NCBI GenBank assembly: GCA_035292625.1
Contig: DATDPS010000253.1
Location: 1 to 62,339 of the forward strand
Source of the DNA: SHZL01 sp035292625
GTDB taxonomy: Bacteria; Pseudomonadota; Gammaproteobacteria; Xanthomonadales; SZUA-36
DNA: 62,339 nt
Direction: 5' to 3'
In this document: positions 7,057 to 16,028 of the stretch, in pieces
Numbering within the stretch: the stretch's first letter is position 1
Layout of the letters: every line of letters begins with the position of its first letter
The notes under the pieces: model-generated
Seen by the model: the letters and a program-made list of their open reading frames with translations, nothing else
Told to the model about the DNA's origin: nothing
Databases searched by the model: none
Made by a program: the position numbers and the translations under genes

Positions 7057-8805
7057 ATGAGCCAACGTGTGATTGTTGACCCGGTAACCCGCATCGAGGG
7101 TCACCTGCGCATCGAAGCGGAGCGCAACGATGCAGGCATGATCACCAGCGCCTGGAGTTCCGGCACCATGGTGCGCGGCATCGAGTTGATCCTGAAAGGA
7201 CGTGATCCGCGCGACGCCTGGGCGTTCGCCCAACGGATCTGCGGCGTATGCACGCTGGTGCACGGCATCGCTTCGGTTCGGGCCGTCGAGAACGCTCTGG
7301 GCTATACCATCCCGCCCAATGCGCAGCTGATTCGCAATCTGATGATCGCTGCACAATACGTGCACGATCACGTGATGCATTTCTACCACCTGCACGCGCT
7401 GGACTGGGTGGATGTCGTTTCCGCCCTGTCGGCGGACCCCAAGGCCACCTCTGAACTGGCCCAGTCGATTTCCGGTTATGCCAAGTCCAGCCCCGGGTAT
7501 TTCTCGGACACGCAGAAGAAACTCAAGACGTTTGTCGAGGCCGGTCAGCTGGGTATTTTTGCCAATGGCTACTATGGCCATCCCGAGTACCGCCTGCCAC
7601 CGGAAGCCAACCTGATGGCGGTCGCACATTACCTCGAGGCACTGGAATGGCAACGCGAAGTGGTGCAGATCCACACGATCTTCGGCGGTAAGAATCCCCA
7701 CCCCAATTTCCTCGTCGGCGGCGCCCCCTCGCCGATCAGCAACGACCCTTCGTCCGCTACCGGCGGTTCTGCTTCAACGGCTGCCAACATCGTGGCCTTT
7801 GGCCAAATCCGCGACATCATCAAGCGCATGCGGGCCTTTGTCGACCAGGTTTACGTGCCCGACACGGTGGCGATTGCCTCGTTCTACAAGGACTGGTTCA
7901 CGCGCGGCGAAGGGCTGGGAAATTTCATGACCTACGGCGACTTCCCATCCGCCGGGCTGGACAACCCGACCAGCTGGATGATCCCGGGCGGCGCTATCCT
8001 GAACCGCGACCTGACAACCATCCACGAAGTGGACCTGAACGACGCCAGCCAGATCCAGGAATTCGTCGCCCGCTCCTGGTACGACTATTCCTCCGGCAAG
8101 GAATCCGGGCTGCACCCCTATGCGGGCGAGACCGCGCTGCATTACACCGGCCCCAAACCGCCCTACGAATTCCTTGACGTCGAAGCCAGCTACTCCTGGC
8201 TCAAGGCCCCGCGCTGGAAGGGTCATGCGATGGAAGTCGGCCCGCTGGCGCGGGTACTGATGTTGTATGCCAGTGGTCATGAGCCCACCAGGGAGCTGGC
8301 CGGGGCGGTACTCAAACAACTGGACGTGCCGCTAACCGCCCTGTTCTCCACCTTGGGCCGAACCGCCGCGCGCACCCTGGAGACCAAGATCATCGCCGAC
8401 CAGATGGTCACCTGGCTGGATAACCTCATGGCCAACATCAAGGCCGGCGACCTGGCGGTGCACAGCGAAGCCATGTGGGATCCATCCACCTGGCCAAAGG
8501 AAGCGCGCGGTGTAGGCTTCACGGAAGCGCCACGCGGCGGCCTGGCTCACTGGATCGTGATCAAGGACGGCAAGATCGACAACTACCAGGCGGTGGTGCC
8601 AAGCACCTGGAATGCGGGTCCGCGTGATCCTTCCGGACAGCCCGGTGCTTACGAAGCAGCCCTGATGGATAACCACAGCCTGGCCATAGCCGACCAACCG
8701 CTCGAGATCCAGCGCACCATCCACAGCTTTGATCCCTGCATTGCTTGTGCCGTGCACGTGATGAATCCGCAAGGTGAGGAACTGGTGCAGGTCAAGATCA
8801 CTTGA
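7057..8805 (+). CDS. hynL: [NiFe]-hydrogenase large subunit (HynL)
   Basis: The catalytic subunit that splits H2 in the periplasm. The ATG at 7057 follows AAGGAG, giving 582 aa. Nickel ligands are in RICGVC (Cys62, Cys65) and DPCIACAVH (Cys561, Cys564). The protease should cut after His567 and release a 15-residue tail, VMNPQGEELVQVKIT. Other family stretches are VDPVTRIEGHLRIE and GRTAARTLE. It has no signal peptide; large subunits ride out with the Tat-bearing small subunit. Here it lies between isp1 and the isp2 side of the operon. Confidence 0.97.
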   Translation: MSQRVIVDPVTRIEGHLRIEAERNDAGMITSAWSSGTMVRGIELILKGRDPRDAWAFAQRICGVCTLVHGIASVRAVENALGYTIPPNAQLIRNLMIAAQYVHDHVMHFYHLHALDWVDVVSALSADPKATSELAQSISGYAKSSPGYFSDTQKKLKTFVEAGQLGIFANGYYGHPEYRLPPEANLMAVAHYLEALEWQREVVQIHTIFGGKNPHPNFLVGGAPSPISNDPSSATGGSASTAANIVAFGQIRDIIKRMRAFVDQVYVPDTVAIASFYKDWFTRGEGLGNFMTYGDFPSAGLDNPTSWMIPGGAILNRDLTTIHEVDLNDASQIQEFVARSWYDYSSGKESGLHPYAGETALHYTGPKPPYEFLDVEASYSWLKAPRWKGHAMEVGPLARVLMLYASGHEPTRELAGAVLKQLDVPLTALFSTLGRTAARTLETKIIADQMVTWLDNLMANIKAGDLAVHSEAMWDPSTWPKEARGVGFTEAPRGGLAHWIVIKDGKIDNYQAVVPSTWNAGPRDPSGQPGAYEAALMDNHSLAIADQPLEIQRTIHSFDPCIACAVHVMNPQGEELVQVKIT

Positions 8806-8842
8806 TCTGCTCCGGGCGAACAAGGGGAAGGAGACCAAGACA

Positions 8843-9067
8843 ATGAAACACACAGCAATGGCAATCATGTCCGCCGTGGCCACATTGCCGCAATCCTTGT
8901 TGGCTCATGGCGGGTTGGACCATGGCTCCCTGACGATGGCGTTTCTGCACGCACTGGCGCATGCCATCAACGACCATCCCATAATCATGGCGCTGCTGGG
9001 TGCGGCGGTGGTGATCGGACTGGGCCTGTACCAGAGGCGGCGCGTGGGCCGGCGTGCATCACCCTGA
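8843..9067 (+). CDS. Small His-rich membrane protein in the hydrogenase operon
   Basis: A 74-aa protein of unrecognised family. The ATG at 8843 has a strong GGGGAAGGAGA sequence upstream. Residues 1-21 look like a signal peptide or first membrane segment; residues 46-63 (HPIIMALLGAAVVIGLGL) are a clear membrane helix followed by a basic tail (YQRRRVGRR). Six histidines at 3, 22, 27, 36, 40 and 45 cluster before that helix. It lies 37 bp after hynL and 53 bp before isp2. A role in heme or metal handling, or as a small Isp-complex subunit, is inference only. Confidence 0.7.
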   Translation: MKHTAMAIMSAVATLPQSLLAHGGLDHGSLTMAFLHALAHAINDHPIIMALLGAAVVIGLGLYQRRRVGRRASP

Positions 9068-9120
9068 TGCCGCGCCACTGTGATTACTTCGACCAGTAGG
9101 AATTTGCAGGAGCCACAGCC

Positions 9121-10383
9121 ATGAAAAGCGACATCAACCCCCAGACGGCAGCAAAAAAATTCCTGACCCTGAACAGCGGCAACCTGGCCGCTTACCTGGA
9201 GGCCTGTGTGCATTGCGGCCAGTGTGCCACGGCATGTCATTTCTACGAGGTCACGGGTGACCCGAAGTACACCCCGGCCTACAAGCTGTTCCCCATGGCC
9301 CGCGCGCACCGCCGCACCAAGGCGCCCTGGCGCTGGTTCAGCGAACCAAAAATAAGCCGCGAGGAGCTCGAAGAGTGGGAAGAGTTGCTGTTCGACAGTT
9401 GCACCATGTGCGGGCGCTGTACCCAGGTTTGCCCCATGGGCATCGACATCGCCTCGCTGGTGGCGGCTTCCCGTCAGGCCTTCGCCGCCGCGGGCCTGGG
9501 CCCGCCGGATCTCCTGCAGGCAGCAGAAAACTCCCGCGACAAGGGCAGCCCGCTGGGTGTGACCCCCGAGGTGCTGAAAGACCGGCTCGAATGGCTGGCC
9601 GATGACAACGACGTGGAATTTCCTCTGGACAGGAAAGGCGCGGAAGTGTTGCTGACCATTTCCTCGATCGAGTTGATGAAATACCCCAACTCCGTTGTGG
9701 CCATGGCGAAATTGCTGAACCAGGCGGGGGTTAACTGGACCCTGAGTAGCAAGGGTTACGAAGCCACCAATTTTGGTTTTCTTGCCGGTCGGTCTGACAT
9801 CGCCAAGATCATGATCCAGCGGGTTACCGAGGCTGCCGAAGACCTTGGCGCGAAACTCGTGGTGATTCCCGAATGCGGCCATGCTTTTGGTGTGTTGCGC
9901 TGGTCCGGGGCCAACATGCTCGGGCGAGCGCTGCCGTATCACGTGATGCACATCACCGAGTACCTGGCGCAACTCAAGCGCGAAGGCAAAATCAGCTTCA
10001 AGCCCTATGGGGGCTCGATTACCTACCATGACCCATGCCAGGTTTCACGGCGTGGCGGGGCCACAGCAGATGCCCGCTACCTGTTGGAGGGCTTTGCCAC
10101 GAACTTCACGGAAATGACGCCGACCGGCAATTTCAACTGGTGTTGTGGCGGTGGAGGGGGTGTGCAGGCCATGGCCAGCGCTGCTGATCTCCGTCACAAG
10201 GTGTTCCAGCTCAAGATGAAACAGGTGGAAGACAGCGGTGCGGAGACTATGCTCTCGTCCTGTGCCAATTGCCGGCTGACCATGGAAGAAAGCAAGGCAC
10301 ACTGGCATTGGCAACGCGGCCTGGACAGCCTGGTGGAGGTCCTCGCAGCCAACCTCGATAGCGGCGAAAAAGTGGCCGCCTGA
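9121..10383 (+). CDS. isp2: Isp2, HdrD-like Fe-S protein of Isp-type hydrogenase
   Basis: Isp2 belongs to the HdrD/DsrK family and is thought to take electrons between the hydrogenase and cytoplasmic or quinone-linked partners. The 420-aa protein has two 4Fe-4S motifs: CVHCGQCATAC (Cys29, 32, 35, 39) and CTMCGRCTQVC (Cys94, 97, 100, 104). Two CCG-type regions follow, seen as PECGHAFG, HDPCQ, NWCCGGGGG and SSCANC. There is no signal peptide, so it is cytoplasmic. It is the last gene of the operon. Confidence 0.9.
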   Translation: MKSDINPQTAAKKFLTLNSGNLAAYLEACVHCGQCATACHFYEVTGDPKYTPAYKLFPMARAHRRTKAPWRWFSEPKISREELEEWEELLFDSCTMCGRCTQVCPMGIDIASLVAASRQAFAAAGLGPPDLLQAAENSRDKGSPLGVTPEVLKDRLEWLADDNDVEFPLDRKGAEVLLTISSIELMKYPNSVVAMAKLLNQAGVNWTLSSKGYEATNFGFLAGRSDIAKIMIQRVTEAAEDLGAKLVVIPECGHAFGVLRWSGANMLGRALPYHVMHITEYLAQLKREGKISFKPYGGSITYHDPCQVSRRGGATADARYLLEGFATNFTEMTPTGNFNWCCGGGGGVQAMASAADLRHKVFQLKMKQVEDSGAETMLSSCANCRLTMEESKAHWHWQRGLDSLVEVLAANLDSGEKVAA

Positions 10384-10410
10384 GGCAGGGCGCCCAGCGA
10401 GTCAGGTCGC

Positions 10411-11019
10411 CTATCCGTGTTTCCAGTTGTCCGGGTCGCTGGAATCTTCCGGTGACAAGCCGAGTTGCTCGCCTGCGGTGCTTACCCCAAGACCAGCAAC
10501 GGTGCGGTTTGCATAAGCAAAGTAACTGGCTACCTGGTTGATCTCCAGTATCTCGCCGTCGTCAAACCCCCGGGCTCGCAAGAGCTCGATGTCCTCTTGC
10601 CCGACGGCACCGGGCGTCAAGGTCAGCTTGCGCACATACGCCAGCGCTTCGAGTTGAGCCGGGTCGAACGGTGGCCCCGGCAGGGCCGAGTGCAGTTGCG
10701 CCAGCAAGGCCTCATAGCGCTTCGGCTTGCCGGACAGCAAGCGCTTCAATCCGGCGCTGTGATGACGCACGCAATAGCCACAACCATTGAGCCGGCTGAC
10801 CAGCACACCCATCGATTCGAGGAACCATTTTGGCAGGCGGTTGCCAGGATGGTGCAACACAGCCTTGTACAGGCCCAGATGCCCCAACAGCGTATGCGGC
10901 CGCAGGCTGTGGATTTGCAGCACGTTGTCGACTTGTCCGCCAGGCCCGCGAACCTTTTGAAAAATTTCCGCCAGGTTTCCTTCCGCCTGGTCGGGATGGA
11001 TTACCTCGATATATGCCAT
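10411..11019 (-). CDS. AhpD-like/carboxymuconolactone decarboxylase family protein
   Basis: A 202-aa protein of the AhpD/CMD family (peroxidase-related type). The redox motif is NGCGYCVRHH, a CxxC followed by histidines, as in AhpD-type alkylhydroperoxidases. The N terminus MAYIEVIHPDQAEGNLAEIF and the helix FDDGEILEINQVASYFAYANR fit the same family. It lies 36 bp after the YeiH-family gene and is probably the last gene of the sulfite operon. A thiol-peroxidase or disulfide-exchange role is inferred from the motif. Confidence 0.8.
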   Translation of the reverse strand: MAYIEVIHPDQAEGNLAEIFQKVRGPGGQVDNVLQIHSLRPHTLLGHLGLYKAVLHHPGNRLPKWFLESMGVLVSRLNGCGYCVRHHSAGLKRLLSGKPKRYEALLAQLHSALPGPPFDPAQLEALAYVRKLTLTPGAVGQEDIELLRARGFDDGEILEINQVASYFAYANRTVAGLGVSTAGEQLGLSPEDSSDPDNWKHG

Positions 11020-11055
11020 CGTGCGTGCTCCGTGCGCTGCAGGTTCAACCCGGGT

Positions 11056-12222
11056 TCAATACAGCAGCATGATCAGCACGTAGCTTACGCCACCCACCAG
11101 CACAGCGGAAAAAAGCCCTACCCCAAGGGGTTTAACGCCGATCTTCCTCAAGCCCGCGAGGCTTGTCCCCAGACCCACTGCCGCCATGGCAATGCCCAGG
11201 CAGTACTCGGCCGCCACCTTGGCAACGGAAACCAGGGATTTCCAGGTAGCCGGATCCAGCACACCGAACGGCCGTTCACCCATGTCACCCACGGTGCGCA
11301 ACAAACTCATCAGCGCGAAACCAATGACGAACAGTGGCACCATGGACCATAAGCTGGGGCGGGCCTCGCTGGATTCAGCTTTGCGGTGATAAAGGATGCT
11401 GAGCAGGGGTATGACGATGAGCATGCCCAGGTTGCGCACCAGCTTGGTCACCGTCGCCGCATCGAGTGCGGCCGTATCGCCGTAGAATTGCTGATAGACC
11501 AATCCGGCCCCGGCGACCTGCGCGGTTTCATGCACCGAAGTGCCCATGAACAGGCCGGCGCGAAATGAATCACCGGCGAACAGCCAGTGCGCCGCAAACG
11601 GGTAAGTCAACATGGCCACCACGCCAAAAAGGGTGACGCAGGCCACCGCGTAAGCAGTTTCATCATCTTTCGCGTTGAGGGTCGGCGACAGGGCGACGAT
11701 TGCGGTTGCGCCACAAATGCCCGTGCCGGCCGCTATCAATGTGCCCAGACGCCCGGACAAGCCCAGGCGCCGGCTGAGCCAGGTGACAACCAGCAGCGCA
11801 ACCGTGACACAGGCAATAATCACCGGCAGTGCTTTCAGGCCAATTTCCCCGGCTTCACTCAGGCTCAGCCGAATGCCCAGCAGCACGATTCCCAGCCGCA
11901 GGATGCGCACCAGGCTGAAGCGGACCCCCGCATCAAACACGGCCGGTAGCCCCACCGTGTTGCACACCAGGATGCCCAGCAGGATGGCCATCATGATTGG
12001 GCTGATGGGGCTCTTGGGCAGGCCCATCCAGGTCACTCCCACCAGGTCTGAGAGGTAAACGCCAAGAAGGGCGAGAAAAAGCGCCAGGATCAATCCGGGA
12101 AGAATTTTCAAGAGCGCCATGCTGGTGGGTATCCCATCGTCTGTTTGTGGGTCGATGCCGGAATCGTGAGTCTTGTCTGCCCGGTCTGCCTGCTCAGTAG
12201 GAGGCTGTTGGCCCGATGACAT
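11056..12222 (-). CDS. YeiH/UPF0324-family putative sulfate exporter
   Basis: A polytopic membrane protein, 388 aa from the first ATG, with about ten hydrophobic segments. Family-typical stretches are AAGTGICGATAIVALSP, MGTSVHETAQVAGAGLVY and a KLVRNLGM segment. The family is annotated as putative sulfate or sulfonate exporters, though few members are characterised. The start is unsure: ATG 12222 overlaps sorB by 29 bp and adds a polar 34-residue leader, while ATG 12120 would begin just before the first helix. Placement after a sulfite dehydrogenase fits removal of sulfate or sulfite. Confidence 0.85.
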   Translation of the reverse strand: MSSGQQPPTEQADRADKTHDSGIDPQTDDGIPTSMALLKILPGLILALFLALLGVYLSDLVGVTWMGLPKSPISPIMMAILLGILVCNTVGLPAVFDAGVRFSLVRILRLGIVLLGIRLSLSEAGEIGLKALPVIIACVTVALLVVTWLSRRLGLSGRLGTLIAAGTGICGATAIVALSPTLNAKDDETAYAVACVTLFGVVAMLTYPFAAHWLFAGDSFRAGLFMGTSVHETAQVAGAGLVYQQFYGDTAALDAATVTKLVRNLGMLIVIPLLSILYHRKAESSEARPSLWSMVPLFVIGFALMSLLRTVGDMGERPFGVLDPATWKSLVSVAKVAAEYCLGIAMAAVGLGTSLAGLRKIGVKPLGVGLFSAVLVGGVSYVLIMLLY

Positions 12223-12604
12223 TCCCGGCCGGCGGCATCAGCTCGGGCGGCAGGGGCGCACGGCGATACGCAGCGACCGGGGCGTAGTTGGTTTCCAGGT
12301 ATTCGAGAATGCTGTTTTCGGTCACCGCGTCGAATTGCCACAGGCCCTGGGTTTTCTGCATCCAGCGGATCAGGTTAAGCCAGGTTTCGCGGCTGCCGCG
12401 CTGCTGCGTGACCTGTCTGGCCGAATGGCACACCGTGCAGTGCGCCTTGACCAGTTGCCAGTGCTCATCGATGATCAGCCCGCTGGCTTCATCGACCGGC
12501 ACCGACGGGGCCGGCTGCGCCGGAACCCATGCTGGCACGAACAGCAAAACCAGCGCGAGGGCAAGGCAGCGCGCAAGCGTGACCGTGGTTCGATCCAGTC
12601 GCAT
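12194..12604 (-). CDS. sorB: Monoheme cytochrome c, SorB-like sulfite dehydrogenase subunit
   Basis: A 136-aa secreted cytochrome c. It has an N-terminal signal peptide (hydrophobic ALALVLLFVPAW) and one heme site, CTVCH (Cys56, Cys59, His60). A Met in LPPELMPP near the C terminus could be the axial ligand. It starts 5 bp after the molybdoprotein stop, so it is most likely its electron acceptor, as SorB is for SorA. It is longer than the classical SorB of about 80-100 aa, so the family name is by context. Confidence 0.82.
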   Translation of the reverse strand: MRLDRTTVTLARCLALALVLLFVPAWVPAQPAPSVPVDEASGLIIDEHWQLVKAHCTVCHSARQVTQQRGSRETWLNLIRWMQKTQGLWQFDAVTENSILEYLETNYAPVAAYRRAPLPPELMPPAGNVIGPTASY

Positions 12605-12609
12605 CTCGC

Positions 12610-13923
12610 TTATACGACCTGCACCGCAATGCGATGACAGGCATTGTTCAGGTAGCCGTGCGGGTTCCAGGCTGGCAGCACCATGGGTTGCGAAACGCCT
12701 TTTTCATCCACCGCCCGAGCCCAGATTTCGTAATAACCTTTCTGCGGAAATTCCAGCTCGGCAGCCCAGTTCTGCCAGGCCAGGCGATTGACCGGTGAGC
12801 GCACAGCGGCTGCGGACCAGGTGGCGCCGAAATCCGTGGACAGGTGCACAGCGGCCACTTGCCTGTCTCCCGCCCAGGCATGGCCCCTTATGGCCAGGGC
12901 TTCGCTTTGCGCATGGGCGATCCCGGAACGCGGGAACGTGATGAGCGATCGCACCGGCATGGATTCAATGATGCACATGTTGTTGTCGGGTGTCGCAGCC
13001 CCTGGCGCAATGGGTGAACACGGCATGCGATAGGAGCCTTGGCCCATTTTCTCCCCGTCGTGCACGCGGTCTCGCACCAGCACCCGGATCAGCCACTTGC
13101 CGCTGACTGAGGCCGGCCAGCCACCGCATACCAGGCGCAGGGGATAGCCATGCAACAAGGGAATGTCCTCGCCGTTCATGGCCCAGGCCAGCAGGGTTTC
13201 GTCTTCCAGCGCCTTGGACATGGGCACGCCACGGGAAATCGCGCTTTTGGCCGGGTCACCGCTGAGATGCTTATCAGCGCCGTAGTAGCCAATGTACACC
13301 GCATCATCGGCTATGCCGCAATCCTCCAGTACGTCGCGCAGGCGCGCCCCGGTCCATTGCGGGCAGCCGACTGCGCCGACCGACCACGGGTTGCCTGAAG
13401 TGGGTGGATTGAATTCTCCACGGCCATTGCCGGCGCACTCCAGCATCAACTGGTAGCTGTAAGCCGTGTAGCGCTTTTGCAAGCTGGCCACGCTGAATGA
13501 GCGGGGTTTGTGACAGGATTCCCCGGTGATTTCCAGGCGCCATTTCGCGGCCTTGGCTGTCGCCGCTGGCGGTATGCCGTTGTTGCGCACAAAAAGCCGG
13601 CTCGCGGGCGTCACTTCATCATCCAGCAACCAGGCCGGAGTCTCGGCGTTGAGCGGCTTGTCGTTGAGCACGATCAAGCCATCCTTGCCGGCCAGTTCAA
13701 AGGGTGTTTCAGAATCCGCCAGCGCCACCGGGATCAGACCGGCGGGCATGAACCGGGCAAATGGAATTGCCGCGCCCAGGGCGGTGGCCATCGCCAGGTA
13801 GCCCGAGTTGCGCAGGAAAGCGCGGCGTGTCAGCGGATCGGCTTCACGGCCCCACAGCTGCCAATCGGCAGCCTCCGGGTCACGCCGGTAAAGCTCATGC
13901 AAACCTGCTTTTTTACGCCTCAT
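12610..13923 (-). CDS. sorA: SorA/SoxC-like molybdenum sulfite dehydrogenase
   Basis: Oxidises sulfite to sulfate in the periplasm. The 437-aa protein has a Tat signal (TRRAFLRNSG, Arg33-Arg34). The Moco ligand is Cys163 in LECAGNGRGEF, the hallmark of the sulfite oxidase family. The C-terminal Mo-co dimerisation region is visible in VAAVHLSTDFGATWSAA and WNPHGYLNNACHRI. A single-heme cytochrome follows at once, which favours SorAB over SoxCD, since SoxD is larger and usually diheme. The gene begins 32 bp after the FadL-type gene, so all five leftward genes may be one unit. Confidence 0.9.
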   Translation of the reverse strand: MRRKKAGLHELYRRDPEAADWQLWGREADPLTRRAFLRNSGYLAMATALGAAIPFARFMPAGLIPVALADSETPFELAGKDGLIVLNDKPLNAETPAWLLDDEVTPASRLFVRNNGIPPAATAKAAKWRLEITGESCHKPRSFSVASLQKRYTAYSYQLMLECAGNGRGEFNPPTSGNPWSVGAVGCPQWTGARLRDVLEDCGIADDAVYIGYYGADKHLSGDPAKSAISRGVPMSKALEDETLLAWAMNGEDIPLLHGYPLRLVCGGWPASVSGKWLIRVLVRDRVHDGEKMGQGSYRMPCSPIAPGAATPDNNMCIIESMPVRSLITFPRSGIAHAQSEALAIRGHAWAGDRQVAAVHLSTDFGATWSAAAVRSPVNRLAWQNWAAELEFPQKGYYEIWARAVDEKGVSQPMVLPAWNPHGYLNNACHRIAVQVV

Positions 13924-13955
13924 CGTCTACCTGCGATTCACCACGGCATCCCGGC

Positions 13956-15323
13956 TCAGAACCGCCAGCCGTAGCTGACCTCGAGTTCCCATTGGTACAT
14001 TTCAAAACTCACGGTCTGAGTTGGGTCGAAATTTTGTGGGCCTGTCACTTTATTGTTGGGCGCATACATCAGCGCGACGCTGAGCTCGCGATTTTCGACC
14101 CGGCTCAAGGTGAAACCCGCCGTTATGTGATGCTCCATGATCCCGGGCGCCAGGATGTTGAAGCTCATCTCGCTTTCCGGAATGGGTTGTTTGCCGTAGC
14201 TGTAGCCGAAGCGCCAGGTCCAGTCCGGGCCTGCCGTCCACGCCAGTCCGGCTTTGTACACGGTCATGTCCTCCCAGCCGAACCCGGCGCCCGTTTCGCC
14301 CCCCAGGCAGTTCGACAATACCGTGCCCCCCTGGCCGGCGGTCGGGCAACCGAAAATGAGGGCGACGGAATTGCCCACGGAATCCACATCGCTGTACCAG
14401 ATCTCTTCGATGTCGAAGTTGAGGGCGAGGTTGTCAGTGGCACGGAAGGTCAAACCGAATTTCAGAACGGCAGGGATATCGAACCCGCCCTGCTGGGCAA
14501 ACAGGTCGGCATAATCATCGAATTCCGTCATCTTCAATTCGGATTGGTAGGAAAGCCCGGCGCTCACGCGATCGGACAGCTTGGCGTAGACGCCCGCTTT
14601 GGCGCCGTACCCAAAAGACCATTCATGATCGTTGTTTGACAGGTTCTGCGGGAAGACAGTACCGCCACTGGCGGCAAAGGTCTCGGTAAACCCGGCAAAG
14701 TTTCCGACCCCGTTGATTTCGAGCACCTGTGCAGCGAATATGGCAGACAGGCCAATGGAAAACCGGTCGTTCAAAGCCTTGGCCCAATTCAGGTCAAGAA
14801 ATGCCTGGCTCAGGTCCACGCCTGTTTTGCCACCCCCGTAGGTGCCGTCCAGAGTCATAATGGGGGCAGGGCCCGGTCCATCGGGATCAAAGGTGGCCGT
14901 ACCGCCTTTCCAGGTGGTGTTCATGCCCCCGCGACCGTAAAACGCCACACCCCAGGCATTGCCATTTTCCAGCTGCCAACTGCGGGCCAGGTTGGGAATG
15001 AAAAATAGTTCCCTGTCGCTCTTCAGGCTGTTCGGGCCGATGGTGAACGAGCCGAATTGCCCATTGAGCTGGCTTTCGCTGGTCGTGTACTTGCGATGGG
15101 GGCTGAACAGGGCTAAGCCAGCGGTGAATTGATCACCAACCTCGGTCGTGACCGCAGGGTTGTTAACCAGGTCGATGGCATCTTCGGGCATGGCCGTGCC
15201 GGCTCCCGCCATGGACTTGTTCTTGGTACCTACACCGTGCGTGAAATACCCATTGGTCGCTAAAGCCGGCAGGCTGACACCGGCCAGCAGGGTGCAGAAC
15301 ATCAGTTGAATGAACTTACGCAT
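13956..15323 (-). CDS. FadL/TodX-family outer membrane transport protein
   Basis: A 455-aa outer membrane beta-barrel. The signal peptide ends near LPALA|TNGYF. The N-terminal hatch region reads GYFTHGVGTKNKSMAGAGTAMPEDA, typical of the OMPP1/FadL/TodX family, and the protein ends in aromatic WRF as barrels do. FadL channels take up hydrophobic compounds. Its place ahead of sulfite dehydrogenase genes and behind an ArsR sulfur sensor suggests a sulfur-linked substrate, but no residue shows that. Confidence 0.88.
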   Translation of the reverse strand: MRKFIQLMFCTLLAGVSLPALATNGYFTHGVGTKNKSMAGAGTAMPEDAIDLVNNPAVTTEVGDQFTAGLALFSPHRKYTTSESQLNGQFGSFTIGPNSLKSDRELFFIPNLARSWQLENGNAWGVAFYGRGGMNTTWKGGTATFDPDGPGPAPIMTLDGTYGGGKTGVDLSQAFLDLNWAKALNDRFSIGLSAIFAAQVLEINGVGNFAGFTETFAASGGTVFPQNLSNNDHEWSFGYGAKAGVYAKLSDRVSAGLSYQSELKMTEFDDYADLFAQQGGFDIPAVLKFGLTFRATDNLALNFDIEEIWYSDVDSVGNSVALIFGCPTAGQGGTVLSNCLGGETGAGFGWEDMTVYKAGLAWTAGPDWTWRFGYSYGKQPIPESEMSFNILAPGIMEHHITAGFTLSRVENRELSVALMYAPNNKVTGPQNFDPTQTVSFEMYQWELEVSYGWRF

Positions 15324-15364
15324 AACCCACTCCCACTTGATAAAAGCGATGATATTAATTTAAT

Positions 15365-15392
15365 CTTCCCTAATATATAAATACCTAATATA
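15365..15392 (-). promoter_or_regulatory. AT-rich repeated motif upstream of the FadL-type gene
   Basis: On the minus strand TATATTAGGTATT (15392 down to 15380) and a second TATATTAGGG (15377 down to 15368) form a direct repeat with a 15-bp period. The 13-mer matches the plus-strand rhodanese upstream region at 16029-16041 with one mismatch. It lies 42-69 bp before the FadL-type start and right after the ArsR gene. I infer an operator for that regulator. Confidence 0.5.
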
Positions 15393-15506
15393 TGTGCCCA
15401 GCACAAGACCCTACCGTAACAAGGGTCATGGCTGTTGGAAAATTTTCGGGTAAAGTTCGCTTGAATTCGAGGGTTTCGAGGATACGGCAGGCCCCCGAGA
15501 TTTTAT

Positions 15507-15821
15507 TCACTGGTCACAGTAAAGATCGTGCAGTACTTCGACGACCCGTTCGGCCTCCTCGCTGTCAATCGAGTAGTAGATCAATTGGGCCTCGCGCCGG
15601 GTTTTGACCAGTGATTCCTGCCGCATACGCGCCAGGTGCTGCGAGAGTGGTGATTGTGGAATGTTCAACAACTGCGCCAGCTCGCTTACCGACTTCTCAC
15701 CCTCCACGAGGTGGCACAGGATCATCAGTCGGTCTTTGTGGCCCAGCGTTTTCATCAGCTCGCAGGCGCTTTCTGCTGCGCGCGCCATCTGCGCCGCGTT
15801 GATGCTTGTCGTTTCACCCAT
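15507..15821 (-). CDS. ArsR-family regulator with BigR/SqrR-type cysteine pair
   Basis: A 104-aa winged-helix repressor. The ATG at 15821 is preferred because earlier Mets at 15968 add an unrelated leader. The helix-turn-helix reads IPQSPLSQHLARMRQESLVKTRRE. Cys36 (RLMILCHL) and Cys102 (HDLYCDQ) are 66 residues apart, the spacing of Cys42/Cys108 in BigR and of the matching pair in SqrR, which form a persulfide-sensing link. Cys20 is extra. It sits between the rhodanese-RND operon and the FadL-sorAB genes and probably controls one or both. Confidence 0.88.
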   Translation of the reverse strand: MGETTSINAAQMARAAESACELMKTLGHKDRLMILCHLVEGEKSVSELAQLLNIPQSPLSQHLARMRQESLVKTRREAQLIYYSIDSEEAERVVEVLHDLYCDQ

Positions 15822-16028
15822 GCCGCCAATTGTAACCCGATCGGCAGGAACATTACTGCTCTCGTAGTGCTTGAGGCCGCGCATAACCCCGGAGATGGAT
15901 TTGCAGCACCTCAGAAACGTCGAGCAGCCAACAGCGCAGTTCCGGGAGCCGGTGCCCTGTTGGTCCAATGCCGATTTGAGTACAGTGGGACCGGGCGATA
16001 AGCGGTGGTCCGCCCTGTTGGGATGCTG

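Noticed and set aside
5309..8805. O2-tolerant group 1d hydrogenase (Hyd-1/MBH type)
   Set aside because: The small subunit lacks the two extra cysteines, and Isp1/Isp2 replace the HupC cytochrome.
12194..13923. SoxCD sulfur dehydrogenase
   Set aside because: The cytochrome has a single heme motif and is small, and no soxXYZAB genes are nearby; SorAB-like is simpler.
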